A DNA stretch of 64,000 nt from Nitratireductor sp. XY-223. Lineage in GTDB: Bacteria; Pseudomonadota; Alphaproteobacteria; Rhizobiales; Rhizobiaceae. The notes beneath the pieces were generated by a model. It saw only the letters and a program-made list of their open reading frames with translations, ran no database searches and had not been told where the DNA came from. The DNA lies in contig NZ_SPNT01000001.1 in assembly GCF_004959855.1 (NCBI RefSeq), forward strand, positions 496,001 to 560,000. Reading direction: 5' to 3'. Shown here piece after piece: positions 35,077-45,001 of this stretch (position 1 is its first letter; each line of letters begins with the position of its first letter). Made by a program: the position numbers and the translations under genes.

Positions 35077-36684
35077 GTGGGACAAGACCTTCGTAACTGG
35101 AACCCGGAAGATGAAGCGTTCTGGAAAAGCGACGGCAAGGCCATCGCCAACAGGAACCTCTGGATTTCCATCCCCAGCCTTTTGTGCGGCTTTGCCGTCT
35201 GGCTCTACTGGGGGATCATCACCGTTCAGATGCTCAATCTGGGCTTCCCGTTCGAAAAATCCGAGCTCTTCACGCTGGCGGCGATCGCCGGCCTGACCGG
35301 CGCGACGCTGCGCATCCCGAGCACCTTCTTCATCCGCATCGCCGGCGGGCGCAACACCATCTTCTTCACGACCGCGCTGCTGATGATCCCGGCGGCCGGC
35401 ACCGGCCTTGCACTGCAGGATCCGAACACGCCGCTGTGGCAGTTCCAGATCCTCGCCTTCCTGTCCGGCATCGGCGGCGGCAACTTCGCCTCGTCCATGT
35501 CCAATATCAGCTTCTTCTTCCCCAAGCGCATGCAGGGCTATTCGCTCGGCATGAATGCGGGTCTTGGCAATTTCGGCGTCACCACCATGCAGATCCTGGT
35601 GCCGCTGGCCATGACCATGGGCATTTTCGGCGGCGAGGGCCTGGTGCTGGAAAACACCTCCGGCACGCTGATCGGCAAGATACCGGCCGGCACCGTCACC
35701 TATATCCAGAACGCCGGCTTCATCTGGCTGGTCTTCCTGATCCCGCTCGCTTTCGCCGGCTGGTTCGGCATGAACAATATCCGCGACGAGCACGTGTCGC
35801 CCGATATCGGCAACCCGTTCAGTGCCTTCGCCATTATCGTCTTCATGCTGGTGATCGGCCTGTTCACGGCGGCCTGCGGACTGTGGCTGATGCTGCCGCA
35901 AGATGTCGGTGGATCGGGTTTCGACGTCAGCAAGTGGATTGTCCTGCCGATTGTCATCGCCGCGACCGTCTTCCTGTTGAGGATGATCCCGGGTGAGGTG
36001 GGCAAGAATCTCGAGCACCAGTACCGGATCTTCGGCAACAAGCACACCTGGGCGATGACCGTCATCTATACGATGACTTTCGGATCGTTCATCGGCTACT
36101 CGGCGGCCTTCGCGCTGGCCATCAAGGTGATCTTCGGCTTCCAGCACGTGATGGTCGACGGGGTGATGACCCATGACACGGTCAATCCCAACGGCCCGAG
36201 TGCGCTCATGTATGCCTGGATGGGGCCGTTCATCGGCGCGCTGATCCGGCCCATCGGCGGATCCATCTCCGACAAGATCGGCGGCGCGAAGGTCACGCAG
36301 ATCATCTCGGTCGTCATGGTCGCCAGCGCGCTCGGCGTCGCCTACTTCATGCAGCAGGCCTACGCGTCCGCGACACCGGAACAGTACTTCATTCCGTTCC
36401 TGATCCTGTTCCTGATCCTGTTCACGGCAACCGGCATCGGCAACGGCTCGACCTTCCGCACCATCGCCGTGGTGTTCGACAAGGAGCAGGCGGGTCCTGT
36501 GCTCGGCTGGACCTCGGCGGTCGCCGCCTATGGCGCCTTCATCATCCCCAAGGTGCTCGGCGAACAGATCAAGCTGGCGACGCCCGAGCTGGCGCTCTAC
36601 GGCTTCGCCGCCTTCTACATGATCTGCATCATAATCAACTGGTGGTTCTACCTGCGCAAGAACGCCTACGTGAAGAACCCCTGA
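35077..36684 (+). CDS. narK2: Nitrate/nitrite antiporter, NarK2-type MFS protein
   Basis: The 535-residue protein has about twelve hydrophobic segments and the NarK signature GIGGGNFASSMSNISFFFPKR (helix 5). Its length and extra loop around residues 180-260 resemble NarK2, the nitrate/nitrite exchanger that feeds cytoplasmic NarG. It begins at GTG 35077 with AAGGAGAGCGAC upstream. It stands between narK1 and narG, all on one strand. Confidence 0.88.
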   Translation: MGQDLRNWNPEDEAFWKSDGKAIANRNLWISIPSLLCGFAVWLYWGIITVQMLNLGFPFEKSELFTLAAIAGLTGATLRIPSTFFIRIAGGRNTIFFTTALLMIPAAGTGLALQDPNTPLWQFQILAFLSGIGGGNFASSMSNISFFFPKRMQGYSLGMNAGLGNFGVTTMQILVPLAMTMGIFGGEGLVLENTSGTLIGKIPAGTVTYIQNAGFIWLVFLIPLAFAGWFGMNNIRDEHVSPDIGNPFSAFAIIVFMLVIGLFTAACGLWLMLPQDVGGSGFDVSKWIVLPIVIAATVFLLRMIPGEVGKNLEHQYRIFGNKHTWAMTVIYTMTFGSFIGYSAAFALAIKVIFGFQHVMVDGVMTHDTVNPNGPSALMYAWMGPFIGALIRPIGGSISDKIGGAKVTQIISVVMVASALGVAYFMQQAYASATPEQYFIPFLILFLILFTATGIGNGSTFRTIAVVFDKEQAGPVLGWTSAVAAYGAFIIPKVLGEQIKLATPELALYGFAAFYMICIIINWWFYLRKNAYVKNP

Positions 36685-36702
36685 GCTGACGAACCGTCAA
36701 CC

Positions 36703-36727
36703 GGCGGGCGCGATAAGGGCGCCCGCC
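36703..36727 (+). other. Intercistronic hairpin between narK2 and narG
   Basis: A 9-bp stem (GGCGGGCGC / GCGCCCGCC) with a 7-base loop precedes the narG ribosome site (CCGGAG). There is no T-run, so it may stabilise or process the mRNA and tune narG expression relative to narK. Confidence 0.45.
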
Positions 36728-36750
36728 AAGACAGAAACCGGAGAAACCCC

Positions 36751-39700
36751 ATGAGCCATCTCCTTGACCGCCTGAATTTCCTGGCCCCGACGAAAACAGG
36801 CACGTTTTCCGATGGCCATGGCGTCACCACCAACGAATCCCGGGACTGGGAAGACAGCTACCGGGCGCGCTGGCAGCACGACAAGATCGTGCGCTCCACC
36901 CATGGCGCCAACTGCACCGGATCCTGCTCCTGGAAAATCTATGTAAAGGGCGGCATCGTCACCTGGGAAACCCAGCAGACGGACTATCCGCGTACCCGGC
37001 CGGACCTTCCCAACCATGAGCCGCGCGGCTGTTCGCGCGGTGCCAGCTACAGCTGGTACATGTATTCGGCCAACCGCGTGAAGCATCCGCTGATCCGCTC
37101 CAGGCTGCTGAAGCTGTGGCGCAGGGAACGGACGCTGAAGACACCGGTCGGCGCCTGGGCGGCGATCCAGGAGGATCCGGCCAAACGCTCAGAATATGTG
37201 CGGATGCGCGGGCTCGGCGGTTTCGTGCGCGCCACCTGGGACGAGGTCAACGAGATCATCGCCGCGGCCAACGCCTACACCGCGCGGCGCTGGGGTCCGG
37301 ATCGCGTGATCGGCTTCTCGCCGATCCCGGCAATGTCGATGGTCTCCTACGCGGCCGGCTCGCGCTACCTGTCGCTGCTTGGCGGCGTGTGCATGTCATT
37401 CTACGACTGGTACTGCGATCTGCCGCCGTCATCGCCGATGACCTGGGGCGAACAGACGGACGTTCCGGAATCGGCCGACTGGTACAATTCCGGCTTCCTG
37501 ATGCTGTGGGGCTCCAACGTTCCGCAGACGCGCACGCCGGATGCCCATTTCTACACGGAGGTCCGCTACAAGGGCGCGAAATCCGTCGTCGTGTCGCCGG
37601 ACTACTCGGAAGCGGCGAAATTCTCCGACATGTGGCTGCATCCGAAGCAGGGAACCGATGCGGCGCTCGCCATGGCCATGGGCCATGTGATCTTGCGCGA
37701 GTTCCACCTCGACCGCCAGGCGGAGTATTTCGAGGACTATTGCCGGCGTTACACCGACATGCCGATGCTTGTGCGTCTCGTCAAGAAAGACGGCAATTAC
37801 GTACCGGAGCGGCTGGTGCGCGCATCCGACTTCAGGGACGGTCTCGGCGAAGACAACAATCCGGAATGGAAGACGGTCGCCATCGACGAGAAGACCGGCG
37901 AGGTCGTCGCGCCGCAAGGCTCGATCGGCTACCGCTGGGGCGAACAGGGCAAGTGGAACCTGGAAGCCAAGGACGGTAAGGGCAGGGATGTCGAGCTCGG
38001 CATGAGCCTGATCCTCGACACGGACCATGACCAGATCGCCAATGTTGCGTTCCCCTATTTCGGCAATCGCGAGCATGACCATTTCGAGGGCACCGACCAC
38101 GACAGCGTCCTCGTGCGCTCGGTCCCGGTCAGGAAACTGAAACTGGCCGAGGGCGAGACGCTGGTCGCCACGGTCTTCGATCTGTTCGTTGCCAATTACG
38201 GTCTCGACCGCGGCCTCGAGGACAGCAATTCGGCGAAGAGCTTCGATGATGACCTGCCTTACACGCCGGCCTGGGCGGAGAAGATCACCGGCGTGCCGCG
38301 CGAGCAGATCATCACGGTCGCCCGCGAGTTCGCGAAGAACGCGGAAAAGACCAACGGCCGGTCCATGGTCATTCTGGGGGCGGGCCTCAACCACTGGTAC
38401 CACATGGACATGAACTACCGGGGGATCATCAATCTCCTGGTCATGTGCGGCTGCGTCGGCCAGTCCGGCGGCGGCTGGAGCCACTATGTCGGCCAGGAAA
38501 AGCTGCGCCCGCAGACCGGCTGGCTGCCGCTCGCCTTTGCCCTCGACTGGGGCCGGCCGCCGCGGCAGATGAACTCGACCTCGTTCTTCTACGCGCATAC
38601 CGACCAGTGGCGCTACGAGACGCTCCAGGTCGACGAGATCCTGTCGCCGACGGCGCCGGAGGGCCCGTGGGACGGCACGCTGATCGACTACAATATCCGC
38701 GCCGAGCGCATGGGCTGGCTGCCTTCGGCGCCGCAGCTCAAGACCAATCCGCTGGATATCGCGAAAGCGGCCGGCGAGGCCAAGAAGGAAGCCAAGGACT
38801 ATGTGGCCGAGGAGTTGAAGTCCGGCCGGCTGCACATGTCCTGCGAGGATCCCGACGACGAGGCCAACTGGCCGCGCAACCTTTTCGTCTGGCGCTCCAA
38901 CCTGCTCGGCTCGTCCGGCAAGGGGCACGAGTATTTCCTCAAGCACCTGCTCGGCACCAGCCATGGTGTCATGGGCAAGGATCTCGGCGACGAGGGCCGC
39001 CAGCGGGCGAAGGAAGCCGTCTGGCACGACGAGGCGCCGGAAGGAAAGCTCGACCTGCTGGTCACGCTCGACTTCCGCATGTCGACGACCTGCGTCTATT
39101 CCGACATCGTGCTTCCGACGGCCACCTGGTACGAGAAGAACGACCTCAACACGTCCGACATGCACCCGTTCATCCACCCGTTGACCAGCGCGGCCGATCC
39201 GGCCTGGGATGCGCGTAGCGACTGGGACATCTTCAAGGGCATTGCCAAGAAGTTCTCCGAGGTCGCGCCGGAGATCCTCGGTGTCGAGAAGGACGTCGTT
39301 CTCGTCCCCATCCTGCACGACACGCCGGGCGAGCTCGCACAGCCGCTCGACGTCAAGGACTGGAAGAAGGGCGAGGCGGAGCCGTTACCCGGCAAGACGA
39401 TGCCGGCGGTGGCCGTCGTCGAACGGGATTACCCCAATCTCTACAACCGCTTCACCGCGCTTGGTCCGCTGATGGACAAGCTCGGAAACGGCGGCAAGGG
39501 CATATCCTGGAACACCGAGCACGAGGTCGACCTGCTCGGCCGTCTCAACGGTGTCGTCAACGAGGACGGCCCGACAAAGGGCCGGCCGAGGATCGAGACC
39601 GATATCGACGCGACGGAAGTGATCCTGTCGCTGGCGCCGGAGACCAACGGCGAGGTGGCGGTCAAGGCCTGGGAGGCGCTGTCGAAGAACACCGGCCGCG

Positions 39701-40509
39701 ACCACACCCATCTCGCCGTTCCGAAGGAAGACGAGAAGATCCGCTTCCGCGACGTCGTCTCGCAGCCGCGCAAGATCATCTCGTCGCCGACCTGGTCGGG
39801 GCTGGAATCGGAGAAGGTCTGCTACAATGCCGGCTACACCAATGTCCACGAACTGATCCCGTGGCGCACCATCACCGGCCGCCAGCAGCTCTACCAGGAC
39901 CATCTGTGGATGCGGGCCTTCGGCGAGGCGTTCTGCCTTTATCGTCCGCCCATCGACACCAAGACGATCAATCCGGTGATCGAGGCGAAATCCTCGGGTC
40001 GGCCGCAAGTGGTGCTCAACTTCATCACGCCGCACCAGAAATGGGGCATCCATTCGACCTATTCGGACAATCAGATGATGCTGACGCTCAATCGCGGCGG
40101 CCCGGTCGTCTGGATTTCCGAGGTCGACGCGAAGAAGGCCGGGCTCGTCGACAATGACTGGGTGGAGGTGTTCAACGTCAACGGCGCCATCGTCGCCCGG
40201 GCGGTGGTCTCGCAGCGCATGAAGGAGGGAACCATCTTCATGTACCACGCCCAGGAGAAGATCGTGAACACGCCGGGCTCGCAGCTTACCGGGCAGCGCG
40301 GCGGCATCCACAATTCCGTCACGCGGGCGATCACCAAGCCGACCCACATGATCGGCGGTTACGCCCAGCAGTCCTACGGCTTCAACTACTACGGCACGGT
40401 CGGCTCCAACCGCGACGAGTTCGTCGTCGTGCACAAGCTCGACAAGGTCGACTGGATGGAAGGCCCATACAAGGGTCCGGTCTCACCGAATACGGAGGCG
40501 GCAGAATGA
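36751..40509 (+). CDS. narG: Respiratory nitrate reductase alpha subunit
   Basis: The 1252-residue molybdenum subunit reduces nitrate to nitrite on the cytoplasmic side of the membrane. His51, Cys55, Cys59 and Cys94 match the unusual His-ligated FS0 [4Fe-4S] cluster, and Asp223 in YDWYCDLPPSSP matches the molybdenum-coordinating aspartate. Length is standard for NarG. Bis-MGD molybdopterin is the cofactor by family. Its stop overlaps narH as ATGA. Confidence 0.98.
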   Translation: MSHLLDRLNFLAPTKTGTFSDGHGVTTNESRDWEDSYRARWQHDKIVRSTHGANCTGSCSWKIYVKGGIVTWETQQTDYPRTRPDLPNHEPRGCSRGASYSWYMYSANRVKHPLIRSRLLKLWRRERTLKTPVGAWAAIQEDPAKRSEYVRMRGLGGFVRATWDEVNEIIAAANAYTARRWGPDRVIGFSPIPAMSMVSYAAGSRYLSLLGGVCMSFYDWYCDLPPSSPMTWGEQTDVPESADWYNSGFLMLWGSNVPQTRTPDAHFYTEVRYKGAKSVVVSPDYSEAAKFSDMWLHPKQGTDAALAMAMGHVILREFHLDRQAEYFEDYCRRYTDMPMLVRLVKKDGNYVPERLVRASDFRDGLGEDNNPEWKTVAIDEKTGEVVAPQGSIGYRWGEQGKWNLEAKDGKGRDVELGMSLILDTDHDQIANVAFPYFGNREHDHFEGTDHDSVLVRSVPVRKLKLAEGETLVATVFDLFVANYGLDRGLEDSNSAKSFDDDLPYTPAWAEKITGVPREQIITVAREFAKNAEKTNGRSMVILGAGLNHWYHMDMNYRGIINLLVMCGCVGQSGGGWSHYVGQEKLRPQTGWLPLAFALDWGRPPRQMNSTSFFYAHTDQWRYETLQVDEILSPTAPEGPWDGTLIDYNIRAERMGWLPSAPQLKTNPLDIAKAAGEAKKEAKDYVAEELKSGRLHMSCEDPDDEANWPRNLFVWRSNLLGSSGKGHEYFLKHLLGTSHGVMGKDLGDEGRQRAKEAVWHDEAPEGKLDLLVTLDFRMSTTCVYSDIVLPTATWYEKNDLNTSDMHPFIHPLTSAADPAWDARSDWDIFKGIAKKFSEVAPEILGVEKDVVLVPILHDTPGELAQPLDVKDWKKGEAEPLPGKTMPAVAVVERDYPNLYNRFTALGPLMDKLGNGGKGISWNTEHEVDLLGRLNGVVNEDGPTKGRPRIETDIDATEVILSLAPETNGEVAVKAWEALSKNTGRDHTHLAVPKEDEKIRFRDVVSQPRKIISSPTWSGLESEKVCYNAGYTNVHELIPWRTITGRQQLYQDHLWMRAFGEAFCLYRPPIDTKTINPVIEAKSSGRPQVVLNFITPHQKWGIHSTYSDNQMMLTLNRGGPVVWISEVDAKKAGLVDNDWVEVFNVNGAIVARAVVSQRMKEGTIFMYHAQEKIVNTPGSQLTGQRGGIHNSVTRAITKPTHMIGGYAQQSYGFNYYGTVGSNRDEFVVVHKLDKVDWMEGPYKGPVSPNTEAAE

Positions 40510-42044
40510 AGATCCGCGCACAAATCGGCATGGTGTTGAACCTCGACAAATGCATCGGGTGCCACACCTGCTCAGTCACCTGCAAGAACGTCTGGACGAA
40601 CCGCGAGGGCGTCGAATACGCCTGGTTCAACAATGTCGAGACCAAGCCCGGCGTCGGCTATCCCAAGGAGTGGGAGAACCAGAAGAAATGGAACGGCGGC
40701 TGGGAACGCAAGCCCAACGGCAAGATCCAGCCGAAGATGGGCGCCAAGTGGCGCATCCTCGCCAAGATCTTCGCCAATCCGGACCTGCCCGAGATCGACG
40801 ACTACTACGAGCCATTCGACTTCGACTACGGCCATCTGCAGACCGCCGGCGAAAGCCAGACCATGCCGACGGCACGGCCGCGCTCCATGGTCAGCGGCGA
40901 GCGCATGGAGAAAATCCACTGGGGTCCGAACTGGGAAGAGATCCTCGGCGGCGAATTCTCCAAGCGGTCGAAGGACTACAATTTCGAGGGCGTCGAGAAG
41001 GAGATCTACGGCGAGTTCGAAAACACCTTCATGATGTACCTGCCGCGGCTGTGCGAGCACTGCCTCAACCCGGCCTGCGTCGCGGCGTGCCCGTCCGGCG
41101 CGATCTACAAGCGCGAGGATGACGGCATTGTCCTGATCGACCAGGAAAAGTGCCGCGGCTGGCGCATGTGCGTCTCGGGCTGCCCCTACAAGAAGATCTA
41201 CTACAACTGGTCTTCGGGCAAATCCGAGAAATGCGTTTTCTGCTATCCGCGCATCGAGAGCGGCCAGCCGACGGTGTGTTCGGAGACCTGCGTCGGGCGC
41301 ATCCGCTATCTCGGCGTGGTTCTGTATGATGCCGATCAGATTTCCGAGGCAGCCTCGGCTTTCGACGAGCGGGATCTCTACGAAGAGCAACTGAAGGTCT
41401 TCCTCGATCCGAACGATCCGAAGGTCATCGAACAGGCAAAGAAGGACGGCGTTCCCGACGACTGGCTGGAAGCCGCGAAAAAGTCACCGGTCTACAAGAT
41501 GGCGATGGACTGGAAGGTGGCGTTCCCGCTGCATCCTGAATACCGGACACTGCCGATGGTCTGGTACATTCCGCCGCTCTCGCCGCTGCAGGCGGCCGCC
41601 GAAGCCGGCAAGATCGGCGTCGACGGCGATATGCCCGACGTCAAGTCGCTGCGTATTCCGGTCCGCTACCTCGCCAACCTTTTGACCGCCGGCAAGGAGG
41701 CGCCGGTCGTATCGGCACTCGAGCGCATGCTTGCCATGCGCGCCTACATGCGGGCCAAGACCATCGACGGGGTCATCGACGAGGTCGTTGCCGAGAAGGT
41801 CGGACTGACCGGCGCGATGATCGAGGACATGTACCAGATCATGGCCATCGCCAATTACGAGGACCGCTTCGTCATTCCGACGACCCATCGCGAGATCAGC
41901 GAAGACGCCTATGACGTGCGCGGCTCCTGCGGCTTTACCTTCGGCAACGGTTGTTCGGGCGGAACGTCCGAGACCGATCTGTTCGGCGCCAAGCGCACGC
42001 GCACCACGCAGACGCCGACGGATCTCTTCAAGGAGAAGGTCTGA
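40506..42044 (+). CDS. narH: Respiratory nitrate reductase beta subunit
   Basis: The 512-residue subunit passes electrons through four iron-sulfur clusters from NarI to NarG. Cysteine sets are visible at Cys16/19/22/26 (CIGCHTCSVTC) and in CEHCLNPACVAACP, CRGWRMCVSGCP, CVFC and CSETC segments. The Trp in CRGW replaces a cysteine, as expected for the [3Fe-4S] cluster. It overlaps narG by ATGA and its stop forms TGATG with narJ. Confidence 0.98.
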   Translation: MKIRAQIGMVLNLDKCIGCHTCSVTCKNVWTNREGVEYAWFNNVETKPGVGYPKEWENQKKWNGGWERKPNGKIQPKMGAKWRILAKIFANPDLPEIDDYYEPFDFDYGHLQTAGESQTMPTARPRSMVSGERMEKIHWGPNWEEILGGEFSKRSKDYNFEGVEKEIYGEFENTFMMYLPRLCEHCLNPACVAACPSGAIYKREDDGIVLIDQEKCRGWRMCVSGCPYKKIYYNWSSGKSEKCVFCYPRIESGQPTVCSETCVGRIRYLGVVLYDADQISEAASAFDERDLYEEQLKVFLDPNDPKVIEQAKKDGVPDDWLEAAKKSPVYKMAMDWKVAFPLHPEYRTLPMVWYIPPLSPLQAAAEAGKIGVDGDMPDVKSLRIPVRYLANLLTAGKEAPVVSALERMLAMRAYMRAKTIDGVIDEVVAEKVGLTGAMIEDMYQIMAIANYEDRFVIPTTHREISEDAYDVRGSCGFTFGNGCSGGTSETDLFGAKRTRTTQTPTDLFKEKV

Positions 42045-42757
42045 TGAACAGGACACTGAAAGTCATATCACTGCTGCTTTCCTACCCGACGCAGGAACTT
42101 GCGGATGCAATCCCCGAGCTCAAGGCGGCGATCGAAGGTGACGACGGTCTCGGGGAGCGCGAGACGCTGCTCCTGAACCGGCTTTGCGACGATATCGCGG
42201 AGCGCGATCTCTATGATCTGCAAGAGCGCTACGTCCATCTTTTCGACCGGACACGCACCCTGTCGCTGCACCTGTTCGAGCACGTGCACGGCGAGAGCCG
42301 CGACCGTGGCGGCGCCATGGTCGACCTGATGGAGATGTACGGCAAGGCCGGTTTCGACATCGGCGTGAAGGAACTGCCGGACTATCTGCCGCTGTTCCTC
42401 GAATTCCTGTCGACCAAGCCGGCGCCAGAGGCTGCCGAACTCCTCGGACAGACGGTGCATATCCTTGCGGCGCTCCGGGAACGGCTGAAAAAGCGCAAGT
42501 CGATCTACGCCAACGCGTTCGCGGCGCTGGAGCTGATCGCGGCGGGAAAGCCGGACCGGGCGCTCTTGAAGGATCTCCTTGACGAGCCGCTCGACGATCC
42601 GGACGACCTGGAGGCCCTCGACCGCGTCTGGGAAGAGGAAGTCGTCACCTTCGGCGGCAATGCCGGCGAGAATGCCTGCGGTCCCGACCGGCTGCGCACG
42701 CAGATGCGCGCCGCGGCCCGCAAGGCACCCGACCCATCACACGCAAACAGCGCCTAG
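42044..42757 (+). CDS. narJ: Nitrate reductase assembly chaperone
   Basis: The 237-residue cytoplasmic chaperone inserts the molybdenum cofactor into NarG before membrane docking. The family patterns LLSYPTQEL (about 10-18) and LFDRTRTLSLHLFEHVHGESRDRG (about 65-90) are clear. The ATG at 42044 shares one base with the narH stop. The acidic C-terminal region and the length are normal for NarJ. Confidence 0.96.
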   Translation: MNRTLKVISLLLSYPTQELADAIPELKAAIEGDDGLGERETLLLNRLCDDIAERDLYDLQERYVHLFDRTRTLSLHLFEHVHGESRDRGGAMVDLMEMYGKAGFDIGVKELPDYLPLFLEFLSTKPAPEAAELLGQTVHILAALRERLKKRKSIYANAFAALELIAAGKPDRALLKDLLDEPLDDPDDLEALDRVWEEEVVTFGGNAGENACGPDRLRTQMRAAARKAPDPSHANSA

Positions 42758-42769
42758 GAGGACAGGACG

Positions 42770-43489
42770 ATGTCCGGCTATATCAACACGCTCGTTTTCG
42801 GAATCTACCCCTATATCGCCCTTGCCGTTCTGGTCCTGGGCACCATCATCCGCTACGACCGGGAGCCCTATACGTGGCGGTCCGGCTCCAGCCAGCTCCT
42901 GCGACGAAAGCAGCTGATATGGGGCTCCGTGCTGTTCCATGTCGGCGTTCTCGTGATCTTCTTTGGTCACCTGATCGGGCTCTTGACGCCGATCGCCGTA
43001 TTCGACGCCATCGGCATCAGCCATACCGCCAAGCAATTGCTGGCGATAATTGCCGGCGGCATCGCCGGTGTCATGGCGATCGTCGGCGCGACGATGCTCA
43101 TCCACCGCCGGCTGTTCGATGCGCGGGTGCGTGCGGCATCGAGCAATTCCGATACGGCGATCATCATCCTGTTGTGGATCCAGCTGCTGCTCGGGCTGAT
43201 GACCATCCCGGTTTCGCTGGGGCATCTCGACGGCCACGAGATGGTGCGCTTCATGACCTGGGCGCAAGGCATCTTCACCTTCAATCCCGATGCCGCATCG
43301 TATGTCGCCGGCGCGTCCTGGGTGTTCAAGGCGCACCTGTTCCTGGGGCTCACCATCTTTCTCCTGTTCCCGTTTACCCGCCTCGTTCACATGCTGAGCG
43401 TGCCCGTACGCTATCTCTGGCGGCCGGGTTACCAGGTGGTGCGCGAGCGCAACCGGCGCGAGGCGCCGAACCGGATACCGGCGGAGTAG
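42770..43489 (+). CDS. narI: Respiratory nitrate reductase gamma subunit
   Basis: The 239-residue protein has five hydrophobic segments and histidines placed to bind two b-type hemes (LFHVGVLVIFFGHLIGL; FLGLTIFLLFPFTRLVHMLS). It takes electrons from quinol on the periplasmic side and feeds NarH. Ribosome site AGGAGGACAGGACG. It completes narGHJI, after which the operon continues. Confidence 0.96.
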   Translation: MSGYINTLVFGIYPYIALAVLVLGTIIRYDREPYTWRSGSSQLLRRKQLIWGSVLFHVGVLVIFFGHLIGLLTPIAVFDAIGISHTAKQLLAIIAGGIAGVMAIVGATMLIHRRLFDARVRAASSNSDTAIIILLWIQLLLGLMTIPVSLGHLDGHEMVRFMTWAQGIFTFNPDAASYVAGASWVFKAHLFLGLTIFLLFPFTRLVHMLSVPVRYLWRPGYQVVRERNRREAPNRIPAE

Positions 43490-43492
43490 AAA

Positions 43493-44410
43493 ATGGCGAC
43501 CCTCTACAAGAATCCCACGATCGAGCCGGCCGCGGTCGCGCCGCGGCCGGACGGCCAGGGCTACACGACCTATCAGGAACCGGACACGGCTATCCCGCCG
43601 AAGGCGCGCCCGGTGAGGGGTGAAATCAGCGTCAACGGCGTGGCCATCGACGAGGCCGAGCTGCTGGCCGAAGCCCAGAACCACCCGGCGGACAATCCCG
43701 GCGGCGCGCTGGCCGAGGCAGCCCGCGCCCTCGTTGTGCGCGAACTGCTCTGGCAGGAGGCGCAGCGCCTTGGCATCGCCGCGCAGCCGGCCAGCGACGG
43801 CGCGGGGCGCACCGAAACCGAGCGGGATGCCGCCATTCGCGCGCTGATCGACCGGGAGGTGGATGTGCCTTCGGCGGGCACGGCGGAGTGCCGGCGCTTC
43901 TATGACCAGAACCCGGACCGGTTCTCGTCGCAGCCGATTGTCGAGGCGCGGCATATCCTTCTTGCCGCGCAGCCGGAGGACGCGGCGGCGCGAAAAACGG
44001 CATCGGCGCTGGCGCGGCGGCTTTGCGGCCATCTCGCCGAGCATCCGGAGGACTTTGCCGGCCTGGTACTGGAACACTCGGCCTGCCCGTCGCGGGAGCA
44101 GGGCGGCAATCTCGGGCAGTTGACGCGCGGTAGCACCGTGCCGGAGTTCGAGCGGGCCATCGCGTCGATGCAGCCGGGGGCGATATCGCCGGTGCCCGTT
44201 GAAAGCCGGTTCGGCTTCCACATCGTGGCGGTCGGCCGCAAGGAGCCGGGCGAGTTGCTGCCCTTCGAACTGGTGCACGAGCGCATCGCCGTCTGGCTGG
44301 AGGCCGCCGCCTGGTCGAAGGCCGTCTCGCAATACATCGCCATTCTGGCCGGCGACGCCGATATAAAGGGTATCAACCTGAAGGCCGGTGAGGGGCCCCT
44401 GGTGCAGTAG
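43493..44410 (+). CDS. Parvulin-type peptidyl-prolyl isomerase in the nar operon
   Basis: The 305-residue protein has an N-terminal Ala-rich helical region and a parvulin domain near residues 152-245 (VEARHILLAAQP; GGNLGQLTRGSTVPEFERAI; FGFHIVAVG). It lacks a signal peptide, so it probably acts in the cytoplasm as a folding helper for the large nitrate reductase subunits, much as NifM serves nitrogenase reductase. It starts four bases after narI, and similar isomerases follow narI in other bacteria. Confidence 0.9.
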   Translation: MATLYKNPTIEPAAVAPRPDGQGYTTYQEPDTAIPPKARPVRGEISVNGVAIDEAELLAEAQNHPADNPGGALAEAARALVVRELLWQEAQRLGIAAQPASDGAGRTETERDAAIRALIDREVDVPSAGTAECRRFYDQNPDRFSSQPIVEARHILLAAQPEDAAARKTASALARRLCGHLAEHPEDFAGLVLEHSACPSREQGGNLGQLTRGSTVPEFERAIASMQPGAISPVPVESRFGFHIVAVGRKEPGELLPFELVHERIAVWLEAAAWSKAVSQYIAILAGDADIKGINLKAGEGPLVQ

Positions 44411-44419
44411 GAAACGGGC

Positions 44420-45001
44420 ATGGACCGGCTGCAGGAAGCACGCACCATGGCGATTTCGGCGCTGCGCGAGCCGCCGCCGGCCGTCCAGCTCCTGTCGCCG
44501 CTCGACTACATTCTTTCCGACCATTTCCGGCAGCGCACCCTGTGCGCGGTGCTCGACAAAATGGCCGAAGCAGCGGGGTTCGACCGCGAACTCATCGAGG
44601 CCGTGCTCGATTTCCTGAAATCCGAGTTCGGCCTGCATGTCATCGACGAGGAGGAGGACCTGTTTCCGCTGATGCGCCGCCGTGCCATGTCCGAGGACGC
44701 CATTGACGAAGTGCTCGGGGAGCTGAGCCTTGAACATGCATCTGACCGTGTCGACGCTGACCGGATCGTTGAAGGGCTGGCCGGGGCGCTTGAGGCGAAT
44801 GGCGCAGGATTTCCCGCGCCGCAATTCGCACGGCTCCTGAAACGCTTCGCGGCCAAAGAACGGCGGCATCTTATCGTCGAAAATGCTATTATCATGCCCC
44901 TCGCAAGGGCGCGCCTGACGGATGACGACCTGCGCAATCTCGGTCGCCGCATGGCGGCGCGCCGCGGCATCGACTATCCGGAGAAGAAACATGCTGTCTG
45001 A
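44420..45001 (+). CDS. Hemerythrin-like (HHE domain) protein
   Basis: The 193-residue helical protein shows histidine/glutamate positions typical of HHE domains: HFRQR near residue 34, HVIDEEEDLFP (about 73-83), EHASD and ERRHLIVENAIIMPL. Such proteins bind a di-iron centre and can sense or detoxify nitric oxide or oxygen, which would suit nitrate respiration. It ends 11 bases inside the carbonic anhydrase gene. The role is inferred from context. Confidence 0.87.
   Translation: MDRLQEARTMAISALREPPPAVQLLSPLDYILSDHFRQRTLCAVLDKMAEAAGFDRELIEAVLDFLKSEFGLHVIDEEEDLFPLMRRRAMSEDAIDEVLGELSLEHASDRVDADRIVEGLAGALEANGAGFPAPQFARLLKRFAAKERRHLIVENAIIMPLARARLTDDDLRNLGRRMAARRGIDYPEKKHAV

Noticed and set aside
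37429-39318. Open frame of about 629 codons antisense to narG
   Set aside because: Same GC-driven mirror effect; narG motifs are complete on the other strand.
42737-44992. Open frame of about 751 codons on the minus strand across narJ end, narI, the isomerase and the hemerythrin-like gene
   Set aside because: It crosses four well-supported genes, its protein has no family motifs, and long antisense frames are expected in GC-rich codon-biased DNA.
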